Made by a program: the position numbers and the translations under genes | NCBI GenBank assembly: GCA_024277815.1 | Contig: JAJRUM010000011.1 | Coordinates: 1 to 47,401 of the forward strand | Direction of reading: 5' to 3' | Origin: Gammaproteobacteria bacterium | GTDB taxonomy: Bacteria; Pseudomonadota; Gammaproteobacteria; Xanthomonadales; SZUA-36 | Length of the DNA stretch: 47,401 bases | Part shown: positions 6,736 through 15,284 of the stretch, piece by piece | How positions within the stretch are numbered: the stretch's first letter is position 1 | Layout of the letters: each line of letters begins with the position of its first letter | The notes under the pieces: model-generated | What the model saw: the letters and a program-made list of their open reading frames with translations, nothing else | Databases searched by the model: none | Told to the model about the DNA's origin: nothing

Positions 6736-8886
6736 TTAAAAGTCGCCAGGAACATCGGCGTCAAATGTTGCGCCGGGATAGACGGTAAAGCCGGGTTCCA
6801 GCGAAATAGTGCCGCTACTGCCTGCCTCCAGCAGCAAAGCAGCGCCGCTGTTGACTAAAAACCCGGTTCCGGCAGTGATGTTGTTGCAGGCTCTGAAGTA
6901 CTGGTTGCCGGTAATGGTCTGGTTATACAGGTATATCGATGGGATGCAGCCTGTACCGCTATCGGTAACCGTCTGTACGGCATCCAGCGCGTCCAGCAAG
7001 CCGAACCCGGAGAGCGAATCGACGCCGGGTGTCTCGATATCGACAGCTGATGCCATCAGTACCTGGTTGATTCCGGCGGGTGAGATATCCGGGCTGGCAT
7101 CCAAAACCAGGCCGGCGACAGCTGCAGCATGTGGCGCGGCGGCGGAAGTACCAAAGAAGTTCGGATGGGTATCAACATCGAATCCGATGTCATTACCAAA
7201 AAATGTTGTGTTGGTGCCATCGGGTGCTGAAAATTCCGGCTTGGCCCGCAATTCCGGGGCCATCGGAACCGGTGTGCCATCGGAGGAAAAATAAATGGGC
7301 ACATCACCGCCGAGGGAAGAGAAGCTTTCCACGTTGATGACGCCTGCTGGCGAGATCACATCACCGTTGAAGTCAGCCTCACCGTAGAACACTGCGCCTA
7401 CGGCGGCTACGCCTGCTGCGGCTGCGTGTCCTCCAATCTGCATTTTATTAAATACATTGGCCTCATATCCGATGGTCCCACCGCATGAATGAAAGGTCAG
7501 GATGCGCAGTTCAAGGCCCGGGTCCACGGTCGCGCCGTTGGCACCGCAGAAATGGTCAACGGCAAGGTAGACCGTTTCAGTCGCGCCACTGGTATTGGTG
7601 TAGGTGCCAATTTCCAGTGGGTCGCCCAGTGCCGCGCCGGCACAGTCGCCCTGCGCTGAACCGGAAAGGTATGAACAGCTGGCGGCGTTTTCGGCGGTGC
7701 AAACAAGCAGGTCCAGATCAGTTGTTGCCCCCGGGCCCTGGGTGCCGTCAAAGGGTTCATTCCACTGCAATATAAAGGTGGCTCCGCAACCATTGGGGAC
7801 GTTGCCCATGGCGGCAAATTCATTGCCGCCTGCAAAGGTATGGAAATCATTGCCACTGGCCGGTGAGGCCATGTCATCGGTGGCGCTTACATCTGTAAAA
7901 GTATCATGGATGCCGCGTGAAGCGCTGTTTCCCGCTGATGAATAGTAGGGCACACCCGCATCGACTGCGTCCTGAGCTGCCTTGGCGATAAAGCCATCCT
8001 GGAATAATGGTTCCGCGTAGTAATAAACGTCATCGACGATGACATCTGCTCCGCAGCTTGCCAAATCGGTAATTCCTGTCGCAAAGCCTGCCTGCCCCCC
8101 AAATGCGGTGTGAAACATGATGTTACTGCCAGGTACCAGGTCTGCAACCAACTCAGCCATTCCCGCTCCTTCGTCAGTATTGCCGCCAGCGCCGTTGTCC
8201 AGTACCACCAGCGGATCCGGTAAATCACCGGAGAGTTGAGGGTTAGACCCGGTAAGTTCCAACAGGCAACCAACACCGCTGGTGCTGCCGGTGCCCAGTA
8301 TCGTGTCGTAGAAACTGTCGGAAAGGATGCCGATAGTCAGGCCTGTGCCATCAACGCCAAAAGTGGTTCGTGCCAAATTGGCGCGAATGGTGATATCAGC
8401 CTGGTTGTTTACCAGGCCTGCGTTATTCAGCGTATAGCCGTACTGCGGCTGAATGGTCCTGACTGGCAATATCGCTGCCAGTTCGTCAAGGTTCTGAGCC
8501 GCCACCGAACCCCTGACTACTGCATGGTCAAAGTGAGCCTTTTCCACGGTTACGCCAGCCGCACGGATCAACCTGAGGATGTCAGGATTCAATTGATTCA
8601 GCTTGATCTCGATGTCGAGCTGATCGCCTTTGCCCTTTAACAATTTATTGTTGTTAAGTACTGCATTAAGACTGAGGCCACTGTTAAGTTGTTGGCGTGC
8701 AAGCAGCAGATGACTGGAAACTTTTCTGAGATCAGAGTTGTACTCCCGCAGTTCCTGTTTGGATGCTTTTGTGGCTTGCGCCGGGGTGCAGATAAACAGC
8801 GCCACCAGGCCCAGTACCAGTAAATTCCTGGAACGGGGAGCCGTTTGGGGAGAACGCAGGGCTGCAGTCAATTGCGTGTAATGCAT
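6736..8886 (-). CDS. Secreted subtilase-like serine peptidase (S8/S53-like) with atypical triad
   Basis: 716 aa; GGAG lies 8 nt before the ATG. Residues 1-38 form a signal peptide (LLVLGLVALFICTPAQA). Residues ~40-160 form a propeptide-like region. The catalytic domain spans ~180-620: Asp190 (GILSDSF), oxyanion Asn320 (YYSSAGN) and Ser581 (FFGTSAAAPHAAAVAGL). The usual subtilisin His block (HGT) is absent; the corresponding segment reads NTDEGAGMAELVADL, suggesting Glu239 as the base, as in the S53-like branch of subtilases. The last ~65 residues form a Gly-rich beta region (TISLEPGFTVYPGATFDAD) that resembles a surface or secretion-related repeat. Several Cys in the mature part fit an extracytoplasmic protein. 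It lies downstream of a TonB receptor on the same strand but is separated from it by a strong terminator. Confidence 0.85.
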   Translation of the reverse strand: MHYTQLTAALRSPQTAPRSRNLLVLGLVALFICTPAQATKASKQELREYNSDLRKVSSHLLLARQQLNSGLSLNAVLNNNKLLKGKGDQLDIEIKLNQLNPDILRLIRAAGVTVEKAHFDHAVVRGSVAAQNLDELAAILPVRTIQPQYGYTLNNAGLVNNQADITIRANLARTTFGVDGTGLTIGILSDSFYDTILGTGSTSGVGCLLELTGSNPQLSGDLPDPLVVLDNGAGGNTDEGAGMAELVADLVPGSNIMFHTAFGGQAGFATGITDLASCGADVIVDDVYYYAEPLFQDGFIAKAAQDAVDAGVPYYSSAGNSASRGIHDTFTDVSATDDMASPASGNDFHTFAGGNEFAAMGNVPNGCGATFILQWNEPFDGTQGPGATTDLDLLVCTAENAASCSYLSGSAQGDCAGAALGDPLEIGTYTNTSGATETVYLAVDHFCGANGATVDPGLELRILTFHSCGGTIGYEANVFNKMQIGGHAAAAGVAAVGAVFYGEADFNGDVISPAGVINVESFSSLGGDVPIYFSSDGTPVPMAPELRAKPEFSAPDGTNTTFFGNDIGFDVDTHPNFFGTSAAAPHAAAVAGLVLDASPDISPAGINQVLMASAVDIETPGVDSLSGFGLLDALDAVQTVTDSGTGCIPSIYLYNQTITGNQYFRACNNITAGTGFLVNSGAALLLEAGSSGTISLEPGFTVYPGATFDADVPGDF

Positions 8887-8990
8887 GGTTTTACTCCGTT
8901 AAACCACGGGTCAGGCTCAACTTGAGCCCAAAAAATACAGCTTAAGTATACGAAAATCCTCGCGTAATTACCGGTTCTTGCAGCAAAAAA

Positions 8991-9016
8991 AAGGGCCGCA
9001 ATGCGGCCCTTTTTTA
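8991..9016 (-). terminator. Intrinsic terminator after the TonB-dependent receptor gene
   Basis: GGGCCGCA (8993-9000) pairs with TGCGGCCC (9002-9009); the actual loop is a few bases after fraying. The stem is flanked by a run of A on the left and of T on the right, so it can act on either strand. It lies about 30 bp past the stop of the minus-strand receptor gene and isolates the peptidase gene. Confidence 0.85.
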
Positions 9017-9045
9017 CCTCGTGGGTTTTACCCCACTGATATTAC

Positions 9046-11460
9046 CTAGAAACGAACCCTCGCGGTGATGCCGTAAGTGCGGGGCTGGTTAACCAGATAA
9101 CCGACGCGGGCATTGGTGCCGCGTTCCTGGTCCAGCGCGAGCAGGGCATACTCGTTGGTGAGGTTGTTCACGTATATTGATACATCCCACTGGTCATTGC
9201 GCATGCCGATGCGGGTGTTGGCAATGGTGTAGGAGGGCAGCAATGGATTAAAGGTGAACGTATCCTGGGTCAGCGGGCCACCAAGAGAGTTGGCGCCGTA
9301 AACCTGCAGATCTACCGTTCCAAAGCCAGATGCCTGGTCGCCGAGCTGGGTGTAACGATCGCCGATGTACTGGACGATACCGTTAACATAGCCTTCCCAT
9401 GCATTGCTCATCGGCCAGACATAGGTCGCGGCGACTGCAGCCTGGAACTCAGGAACAGTGGCGAGACGATTACCTGACTCAATGCCGCCGACAACAGAAA
9501 CTGTGCCGTCAGGTGCAGTTGAGGTGACGGTGGAATCCAGCTCTGCCTTGATGTAGCTGGCAGTGATCGCCCAGTCAAACTGTTCGGTCTGCTGTACAGC
9601 AAACTCCAGTTCGATACCGGTGCTGTGAGCTTTGGGCACGTTGAAAACTACCCGTGAAGAGCAAGAGCCTGCCGTAACCGTGGCTTGCAGATCTTTAATA
9701 TCCTGGTAGAAAACGGCCACGTTGAATGTGCCTCTGCCATCCATGACGACGGATTTGATACCCGCCTCGTAGTTCCACAGCACTTCGTCATCCCACTGGT
9801 CGTTACCACCGAAGGTCACCAGGTCAGAGGCTGTGCAAAGCGGTACGTTGAGTGGGTCGTTGATGCCGCCAAGACGGAAGCCCTTGGAAATCTGGGCATT
9901 GGCAGTAACTGTATCACTGACCTCCCAGTCAGCAATGATACGTGGTGCCCAGCCACTCGCCGTTGTGTCGCCGGTGGTGGTTCCCGGTGCCGCAAAGATA
10001 CCGTCAAAAGTCTGAATGCGGGTTTCATCGAAATCGTAGTAGCGCAGGCCACCGGTCAGATCGAAGGTGTCGGTGACAGAGAATGTCACCTCACCAAAAA
10101 ACGCCAACTGGTCAAAATTGTACCTGAGATCTGACCAGAACAGGCCGTCCTTCGGCGCAACAAAGGCACCCTCGGTGGGAATACCGGTCAGGTCCTCAAA
10201 ACCCGGAACCAGCAGCCCCTGGCTATAGTCGCGGTCGAACGAGCTGTAAAACACGCCGGCAACCCATGTCAGCCTGTCATCACCGCCTGCCACGCGCAGT
10301 TCCTGGGTCCAGCCGGAAACGTTGGTAGCATCGCTAAGGGGTGCGTCCAGTGTGTAGACGTCCGGGCCGAACCCGATAGAGCCGCCGGTGATACTTGCAG
10401 TCAATGCAGTTGCATCACGCACGGCAAGGATTTCACGGTCGGTGTATGAGGTCACGGAGGTGAGGGTCATATTGTTACCGAAATCCCAGCTGATGTTCAG
10501 GTCCAGCAATGTGAATTCGTCGGTGAACGGGTCTTTGAACTGTGAGTACTGCTGGTTCTTACCGATCTTGACTTGCGGACGGGTAGTGGTCCACGTGTTA
10601 CCGAGGATATTAAAAGCATCCTGGCGGTTCCAGCCATCAACCTCGACCTTCTGGTATACCAGTCGGGGGGTTATCGTCAGGTTATCAGAGGGTGCAAACG
10701 CAAAGGCCACACGCGCGCCATAGCGATCGCCCGAGTTGATGTCTTCCCGTAAACTGCCGTCAGGCTGGTGAGCATCAATCCAGCCACCGGTTTTTTCGTA
10801 ATAGGCGGTAATACGCAGCGCAGCACTGTCACCGACCGGCGCATTCAGGAAGCCTTTTCCGCCGCCGCCGGTGCCGCCACCATCAATGGTGCTGGCAGAA
10901 AACTCAAAACCGGAGTTGTTCTGGCTGGGGTCCGGTTGGTTGGTGATGTACCGGACTGTACCGGAGAGGGAGCCTGACCCGAACAGCGTACCCTGTGGGC
11001 CACGCAATACTTCCACGCGGTTCATGTCGTACAGGTCGATATCAGGTGTAAACAATGACAGAGATATCACTGATTCATCCAGGTACACGCCCACTTCCTC
11101 TTTTACGCCTGGCTGATCGCGAACGATCTGGCCGGCAGAGGCGCCACGAATGGCGATCTGGCTCTGACCAGGACCAAGGTTTTGTACAGAGAAGCCAGCG
11201 ACGGTTCTGGAAACATCCTCAAGGGTCATAATGCCGCGTTCCTGCAACTGCCGTTCGGTGGTTGCTGAAATTGAGAACGGAACTTCCTGCAGCGTCTCTT
11301 CGCGCTTACGTGCGGTTACCATCACCTCTTCAAGTACGTTGGCATCTGAGCTGCCATCTTCCGCCGCCTGAGCTGTCACACCCAGCCCGGCCAGAATTGA
11401 TACTGTCAGAATCGATAAGGATAAAACCTTTGGTGTTACCTTGTTTTTGCGGGTATTCAT
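9046..11460 (-). CDS. TonB-dependent outer membrane receptor
   Basis: 804 aa; AGAGGA precedes the ATG. The signal peptide spans ~1-33 (LSLSILTVSILAGLGVTAQA). A TonB-box-like segment at ~44-51 (EEVMVTAR) is followed by the plug domain at ~55-170, with the hallmarks LEDVSRTVAGFSVQN, IAIRGASAG and MNRVEVLRGPQGTLFGSGS. The rest is a beta-barrel ending in aromatic Phe (GITARVRF), the usual BAM signal. The family imports siderophores, cobalamin, oligosaccharides or peptides across the outer membrane using the TonB-ExbB-ExbD system; the substrate cannot be read here. The RKREETLQEVP style N-terminus is common in the large receptor families of marine proteobacteria. The secreted peptidase downstream could release its ligand, but that is speculation. 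Confidence 0.93.
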   Translation of the reverse strand: MNTRKNKVTPKVLSLSILTVSILAGLGVTAQAAEDGSSDANVLEEVMVTARKREETLQEVPFSISATTERQLQERGIMTLEDVSRTVAGFSVQNLGPGQSQIAIRGASAGQIVRDQPGVKEEVGVYLDESVISLSLFTPDIDLYDMNRVEVLRGPQGTLFGSGSLSGTVRYITNQPDPSQNNSGFEFSASTIDGGGTGGGGKGFLNAPVGDSAALRITAYYEKTGGWIDAHQPDGSLREDINSGDRYGARVAFAFAPSDNLTITPRLVYQKVEVDGWNRQDAFNILGNTWTTTRPQVKIGKNQQYSQFKDPFTDEFTLLDLNISWDFGNNMTLTSVTSYTDREILAVRDATALTASITGGSIGFGPDVYTLDAPLSDATNVSGWTQELRVAGGDDRLTWVAGVFYSSFDRDYSQGLLVPGFEDLTGIPTEGAFVAPKDGLFWSDLRYNFDQLAFFGEVTFSVTDTFDLTGGLRYYDFDETRIQTFDGIFAAPGTTTGDTTASGWAPRIIADWEVSDTVTANAQISKGFRLGGINDPLNVPLCTASDLVTFGGNDQWDDEVLWNYEAGIKSVVMDGRGTFNVAVFYQDIKDLQATVTAGSCSSRVVFNVPKAHSTGIELEFAVQQTEQFDWAITASYIKAELDSTVTSTAPDGTVSVVGGIESGNRLATVPEFQAAVAATYVWPMSNAWEGYVNGIVQYIGDRYTQLGDQASGFGTVDLQVYGANSLGGPLTQDTFTFNPLLPSYTIANTRIGMRNDQWDVSIYVNNLTNEYALLALDQERGTNARVGYLVNQPRTYGITARVRF

Positions 11461-11703
11461 GTCTTCCTCTGTTTATCTGCTGTCCAGTGAATATATATAT
11501 GAATAAAAACAACTACATGAAGTAGAATCAGTTTATGCGCTTAACAAATTGTTAACATGCATGTTTCTGAAATATACACGAAAAATATTTTGTTACAAGC
11601 AGTATAATGCACTCGGCTGTTGATATGGCATAACCCATTGATATTTATAAATAAATAATACTGAAATATTGTCGGGACTTGTCAGAATGGTTATTGCCTG
11701 AAG
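11461..11703. other. AT-rich intergenic region upstream of the TonB receptor
   Basis: 243 bp, clearly more AT-rich than its surroundings, between the receptor start and the 3' end of the corrinoid operon. It must hold the receptor promoter and the end of the corrinoid operon transcript. I could not fix a convincing -35/-10 pair on the minus strand, and there is no clear hairpin with a T tract. Confidence 0.4.
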
Positions 11704-13734
11704 TTACTTGTTGCGTGAACGGTTGCGCTTACGCCGTCCGGGGCCACGATTGCCCGTGTCGGATGGCTCGGGCAGCGTAACGGCTGAGGCCAGCCTGGGG
11801 TATGGGTGGCAAGCGTGGGGAATGTTCATGGCCTCGACAAAGAGCTGTTGGAAACTTTCATCTGCAGCAGTTTCCACTTTTTCCACCTGTCGCACCCGGG
11901 TCTCAATTTCCCGGCGCGAAGCTTTGTTCAGCAAGGTGATGCGCGCACCTGTACTGGCCGCGTTGCCGGCCGAAGACACCTGCGCCAGGTCACAGTCAGG
12001 CAGCATGCCAAGCACCATCGCGTATTTGACATCAATGTGGCTGCCAAAGGCACCAGCCAGGCGGATCCGGCCGACCCGGTCCACACCCATGCGATTCATC
12101 AGTAAACGGGCACCCGCATACAGGGCTGCCTTGGCAAGCTGGATAGCGCGAACATCGGTTTGCTGGATACGGATTTCAGGTTGGCCTTTATCCGGTTCGC
12201 CCGGGTGCAGCAGGTACGAGAATGTGCGTCCGCTGGCTTCAATGCGGGGGTTGCGGCCTGCCATGCCGCCATCGATGATGCCATCGGGGCGGATAATGCC
12301 CGCCAGGTAGAGTCCGGCGATCGCTTCGATGATGCCGGAGCCGCAGATCCCGGTGACCCCCTGTTCGCCAAGTTCCCCGATAAAGCCGGCTTCGTCTGAC
12401 CAGTGCGTGCCAGCAACCACTTTAAAGCGCGGTTCCAGGCTTTGTGGATCAATTCGCACGCGCTCTATTGCGCCCGGTGCTGCCCGCTGGCCGGCATTGA
12501 TCTGTGCGCCTTCGAAAGCGGGCCCCGTGGGGCTGGATGCAGCCATTAACCTGTCTTGATGGCTGAGCAGAATTTCAGCATTGGTGCCGACATCAATAAT
12601 CAGGCTGGTTTCTTTTGACTCCCACGGGGCCTCGGCCAGCATGACCGCTGCCATGTCTGCGCCGACATGGCCGGCAATACACGGCAGAACATAGGCCCGC
12701 GCGCCGGCAGCCAGTTCCAGGCCCAGTTCCGTGGCGGCTGTTTCAATAGCCTGATCGGTAGACAGTTGGAACGGTGACGTACCCAGCGGTGTCGGGTCCA
12801 GGCCCAACAACAGGTGATGCATGACCGGGTTTCCGACCAGCGTGACTTCCAGCACCACGCTCATGTCGATGTCAGCCTGTTGTATGGCACTGGCAAGCAA
12901 CTCATTGATGGCAGTCCTGACGGCGGTGGTCATTTGCCCGGCGCCTTCAGGGTTCAGCATGGCGTAGGACACGCGACTCATCAGGTCTTCGCCAAAACGT
13001 ATTTGCGGATTCATGGCCCCGGCGGTGGCAACCACTTCGCCGCTGGCGAGGTCACACAGGTGCACGGCGATGGTGGTGGAACCCACGTCCACAGCAGCGC
13101 CATAGATGTGGTCATTCAAACCCGGCCATACCGCGACGATCCGATGCCCATCGCGTATCGCGACCGTGACCTGCCGGTCAGCTCCGCCCAACGCAGATCG
13201 CAAAGGCTGCAACACGCGGATATCCCACTCGAGGCCCGATAACCCCCAGTCTTTCTCCAGCGCGGCCATCATCCGTTGCAGATCGCCTGCCGTACTGTGC
13301 GAACCGGGCTCTGGCATTTGGGTGAAATACAGCTGGATGAGCGGATCAATTTCGGTAGCGTGGGCTTCGAAGCCTTTACGCACAAGCTGGCGATGAACCT
13401 GACTGCCGGCCGGTACATCAATACGGATATCACCGAGAATCTTTGCCTGGCAGCTCAGGCGATTGCCAGGTTTCAGGTGCCTGCTATGCCGGCAAGCCTT
13501 TTCATCTTCGCTCAGCTCGCTGAGGTGGTCAGGGCTGGAGACAATACCCTCACTGGCAAAACTGCCGTCAATGACCTCAACCTGGCAACGGCCACAGCGT
13601 GCACGGCCCGCGCAGATGGAATCGATATCAACGCCCAGTTTTCGGGCGGCCTGCAGTACGGTTGTTCCAATGGCGAAGCGGCCCCGCTTGCCGGAAGGGC
13701 TGAATACGATCAGTGCCTGTTTATCAGCCGCCAT
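11704..13734 (-). CDS. 2Fe-2S ferredoxin/ASKHA protein: reductive activator of corrinoid protein (DUF4445 type)
   Basis: 676 aa from the ATG at 13734 (MAADKQALIVF). The longer frame to 13845 lies over the tail of the preceding gene and is rejected. The N-terminal ~100 residues are a plant-type ferredoxin domain with cluster ligands C41, C47, C50 (SICAGRARCGRCQ) and C95 (RLSCQ). The remainder is the ASKHA-fold part with phosphate-loop motifs (GAAVDVGSTTIAVHLCDL, SLIIDVGTNAEIL, GICGSGIIEAIAG, IRLAGAFGSHI). Proteins of this plan (RACE/RamA-like) use ATP to reduce inactive cob(II)alamin to cob(I)alamin on corrinoid proteins, which would otherwise stall this pathway after oxidation. It is last in the six-gene operon. 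The C-terminus is strongly basic (RGPGRRKRNRSRNK), as is that of the neighbouring methyltransferase. Confidence 0.9.
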   Translation of the reverse strand: MAADKQALIVFSPSGKRGRFAIGTTVLQAARKLGVDIDSICAGRARCGRCQVEVIDGSFASEGIVSSPDHLSELSEDEKACRHSRHLKPGNRLSCQAKILGDIRIDVPAGSQVHRQLVRKGFEAHATEIDPLIQLYFTQMPEPGSHSTAGDLQRMMAALEKDWGLSGLEWDIRVLQPLRSALGGADRQVTVAIRDGHRIVAVWPGLNDHIYGAAVDVGSTTIAVHLCDLASGEVVATAGAMNPQIRFGEDLMSRVSYAMLNPEGAGQMTTAVRTAINELLASAIQQADIDMSVVLEVTLVGNPVMHHLLLGLDPTPLGTSPFQLSTDQAIETAATELGLELAAGARAYVLPCIAGHVGADMAAVMLAEAPWESKETSLIIDVGTNAEILLSHQDRLMAASSPTGPAFEGAQINAGQRAAPGAIERVRIDPQSLEPRFKVVAGTHWSDEAGFIGELGEQGVTGICGSGIIEAIAGLYLAGIIRPDGIIDGGMAGRNPRIEASGRTFSYLLHPGEPDKGQPEIRIQQTDVRAIQLAKAALYAGARLLMNRMGVDRVGRIRLAGAFGSHIDVKYAMVLGMLPDCDLAQVSSAGNAASTGARITLLNKASRREIETRVRQVEKVETAADESFQQLFVEAMNIPHACHPYPRLASAVTLPEPSDTGNRGPGRRKRNRSRNK

Positions 13735-13745
13735 ATCGAAGTCGG

Positions 13746-14654
13746 TCAGGTCTTTTCTGCCCTGCGTCTGCGCCCACCCCTGCGCCCACCCGGCCTGCCA
13801 CCCTGAGGGCCAGGCTCGCGGAAAGTGGAGATCCAGTTTGCACACTGTGGGTCGTGGTTCATCAGCACATCGGCACCACGCACTGCCTGCATCAGCGACG
13901 CTTCCAGCGGGTTGGTGATCGCCGAGGTCATGCCGGCACCGATCGCCATGGCGATAAAGGTGGGGTTGAGTCCGTGACGGTTCGGCAGGCCGAAACTGAC
14001 GTTGGATGCACCGCAGGTGGTGTTTACTTTGAGCTCTGAGCGCAGTCGCCGGATCAACGCCAGCACCTGGACGCTGGCATCCGGCATAGCACCCACAGGC
14101 ATAACCAGCGGGTCGACGACCACATCGCAGGCTGGAATACCGTGATCGGCAGCACGATTGACGATTTTCTTCGCTACCTCAAAGCGGACATTGATATCCG
14201 TTGATATGCCGTCGTCATCATTACAGATCGCAACCACGGCAGCGCCATGTTTTTTAACCAGCGGCAGAATGTGCTCAAGCCGGTCTTCTTCACCGGTGAC
14301 GGAGTTCAGTAAAGCTTTTCCTTCGCAGGCCTCCAGGCCAGCTTCCAGGGCCTCGGGAACAGAGGAGTCGATTGATAGTGGCACATCGGTCAATGACTGC
14401 ACCAGGCGGATGGCCTCGACCAGCAGTGCGGGCTCATCTGCCAGCGGAATGCCCGCATTTACGTCAAGTACATGTGCGCCGGCAGCAACCTGCGCCAGTG
14501 CATCTGCCGCTACCCGGTCAAAATTACCGGCTTTCATTTCCTCCGCCAGAAGTTTGCGCCCGGTCGGGTTAATGCGTTCTCCAATGATGACAAACGGGCG
14601 GTCAAAACCCAGCACGACTTCCCGGCTGGCGGAGCTGATAATGGTATCGGTCAT
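13746..14654 (-). CDS. Methyltetrahydrofolate:corrinoid methyltransferase (pterin-binding, DHPS-like)
   Basis: 302 aa from the ATG at 14654, which overlaps the preceding stop (ATGA). It has the pterin-binding TIM-barrel signatures of the MetH/AcsE/MtrH family: FVIIGERINPTGR, HVLDVNAGIPLADE, PLSIDSSVPEALEAGL, ALLNSVTGE, VVVDPLVMPVGA, TTCGASNVSFGLPNRHGLN. Family members transfer a methyl group between methylcobalamin and tetrahydrofolate; here the likely direction is from the corrinoid protein to THF. The barrel is followed by an unusual Arg/Gly-rich tail of about 20 residues (GGRPGGRRGGRRRRAEKT) that is not part of the fold. The stop lies 11 nt before the activator gene. Confidence 0.9.
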   Translation of the reverse strand: MTDTIISSASREVVLGFDRPFVIIGERINPTGRKLLAEEMKAGNFDRVAADALAQVAAGAHVLDVNAGIPLADEPALLVEAIRLVQSLTDVPLSIDSSVPEALEAGLEACEGKALLNSVTGEEDRLEHILPLVKKHGAAVVAICNDDDGISTDINVRFEVAKKIVNRAADHGIPACDVVVDPLVMPVGAMPDASVQVLALIRRLRSELKVNTTCGASNVSFGLPNRHGLNPTFIAMAIGAGMTSAITNPLEASLMQAVRGADVLMNHDPQCANWISTFREPGPQGGRPGGRRGGRRRRAEKT

Positions 14655-15274
14655 GGTTGTCTGGCCTTTTGGTGGTTGGCGCATTGTCCCAATGCAGGCT
14701 CCAGAGCCTGCGTGAGTGGTTGGTCACTGGTAAAGCGGTACACATATTCCAGCCCAAGATAAGCTGCGTGCCGGCGGGCCATGGCCTGCAACTCTTCTGA
14801 ATTGGTTTGTGCCAGGTAAATCATGCGTTTGTAGTTGTGAAAATATATGGGTAACAGTTGTGGTTGCTGGTCCAGTCCCAGGCCCTCAATGACCAACCGG
14901 TCGAAATGGCGGGCGAGAAAGTCTGTGAGGTAGAAGGTGCCGGGCTCGGCTGTCGCCAATTGGCGGAAGGCATGACTGCCGGTGTAGAACTCGTAGCAAT
15001 GTGTGCCGGGAATACGTTCAATCCCATACTCGTCCAGCACCTTGTCGAGCTGGCCAGCGGTACCGCAGTCAGCGTAGGCGACAAAGATCTTTTGATAACG
15101 GTCTGCCTGTGACTCAATTTTGGCTTTCACTGCCGCCGGTATCTCATCCGGCGTGTTGTGCAGTGCCGCCGGCAGGCACTGGAACTCGATATGTTCCCAG
15201 TTATTCAATGTCTTGATACGCACCAGTTCCCGGGCAATAGCACCACAGGCGATAACAAGGATGCTGGCTGGCAT
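14651..15274 (-). CDS. DUF1638-family protein of the corrinoid operon
   Basis: 207 aa from the ATG at 15274 (MPASILVIACGAIARELV), 10 nt after the corrinoid protein stop; the frame further upstream overlaps that gene and is rejected. It fits the DUF1638 pattern: VIACGAIARE, IEFQCLPAALHNTP, IFVAYADCGTAGQLD, GTHCYEFYTG. Four Cys (about C10, C33, C70, C93) lie in the most conserved blocks, compatible with a metal or cluster site. No TM or signal, so cytoplasmic. The family recurs beside MttB-type methyltransferases but has no established activity to my knowledge. Context suggests it helps corrinoid loading, activation or methyl transfer. The stop overlaps the next start (ATGA), so it is translationally coupled. 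Confidence 0.8.
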   Translation of the reverse strand: MPASILVIACGAIARELVRIKTLNNWEHIEFQCLPAALHNTPDEIPAAVKAKIESQADRYQKIFVAYADCGTAGQLDKVLDEYGIERIPGTHCYEFYTGSHAFRQLATAEPGTFYLTDFLARHFDRLVIEGLGLDQQPQLLPIYFHNYKRMIYLAQTNSEELQAMARRHAAYLGLEYVYRFTSDQPLTQALEPALGQCANHQKARQP

Positions 15275-15284
15275 ATCGGGTCGT

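Noticed and set aside
9685..10134. 149-codon frame on the plus strand inside the TonB receptor gene
   Set aside because: It is antisense to a clear receptor gene, has no domain or Shine-Dalgarno, and is explained by codon bias of the real gene. Similar long shadows at 29532-30218, 45271-45930 and 13276-13806 were rejected likewise.
11600..11615. TATAAT-like box on the plus strand in the AT-rich gap
   Set aside because: No plus-strand gene lies downstream for kilobases, and no spaced -35 is present; probably chance in AT-rich DNA.
13735..13845. Longer start for the ferredoxin/ASKHA protein
   Set aside because: The extension is the out-of-frame image of the Arg/Gly-rich tail of the preceding gene. 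The ferredoxin domain starts naturally at the ATG at 13734.
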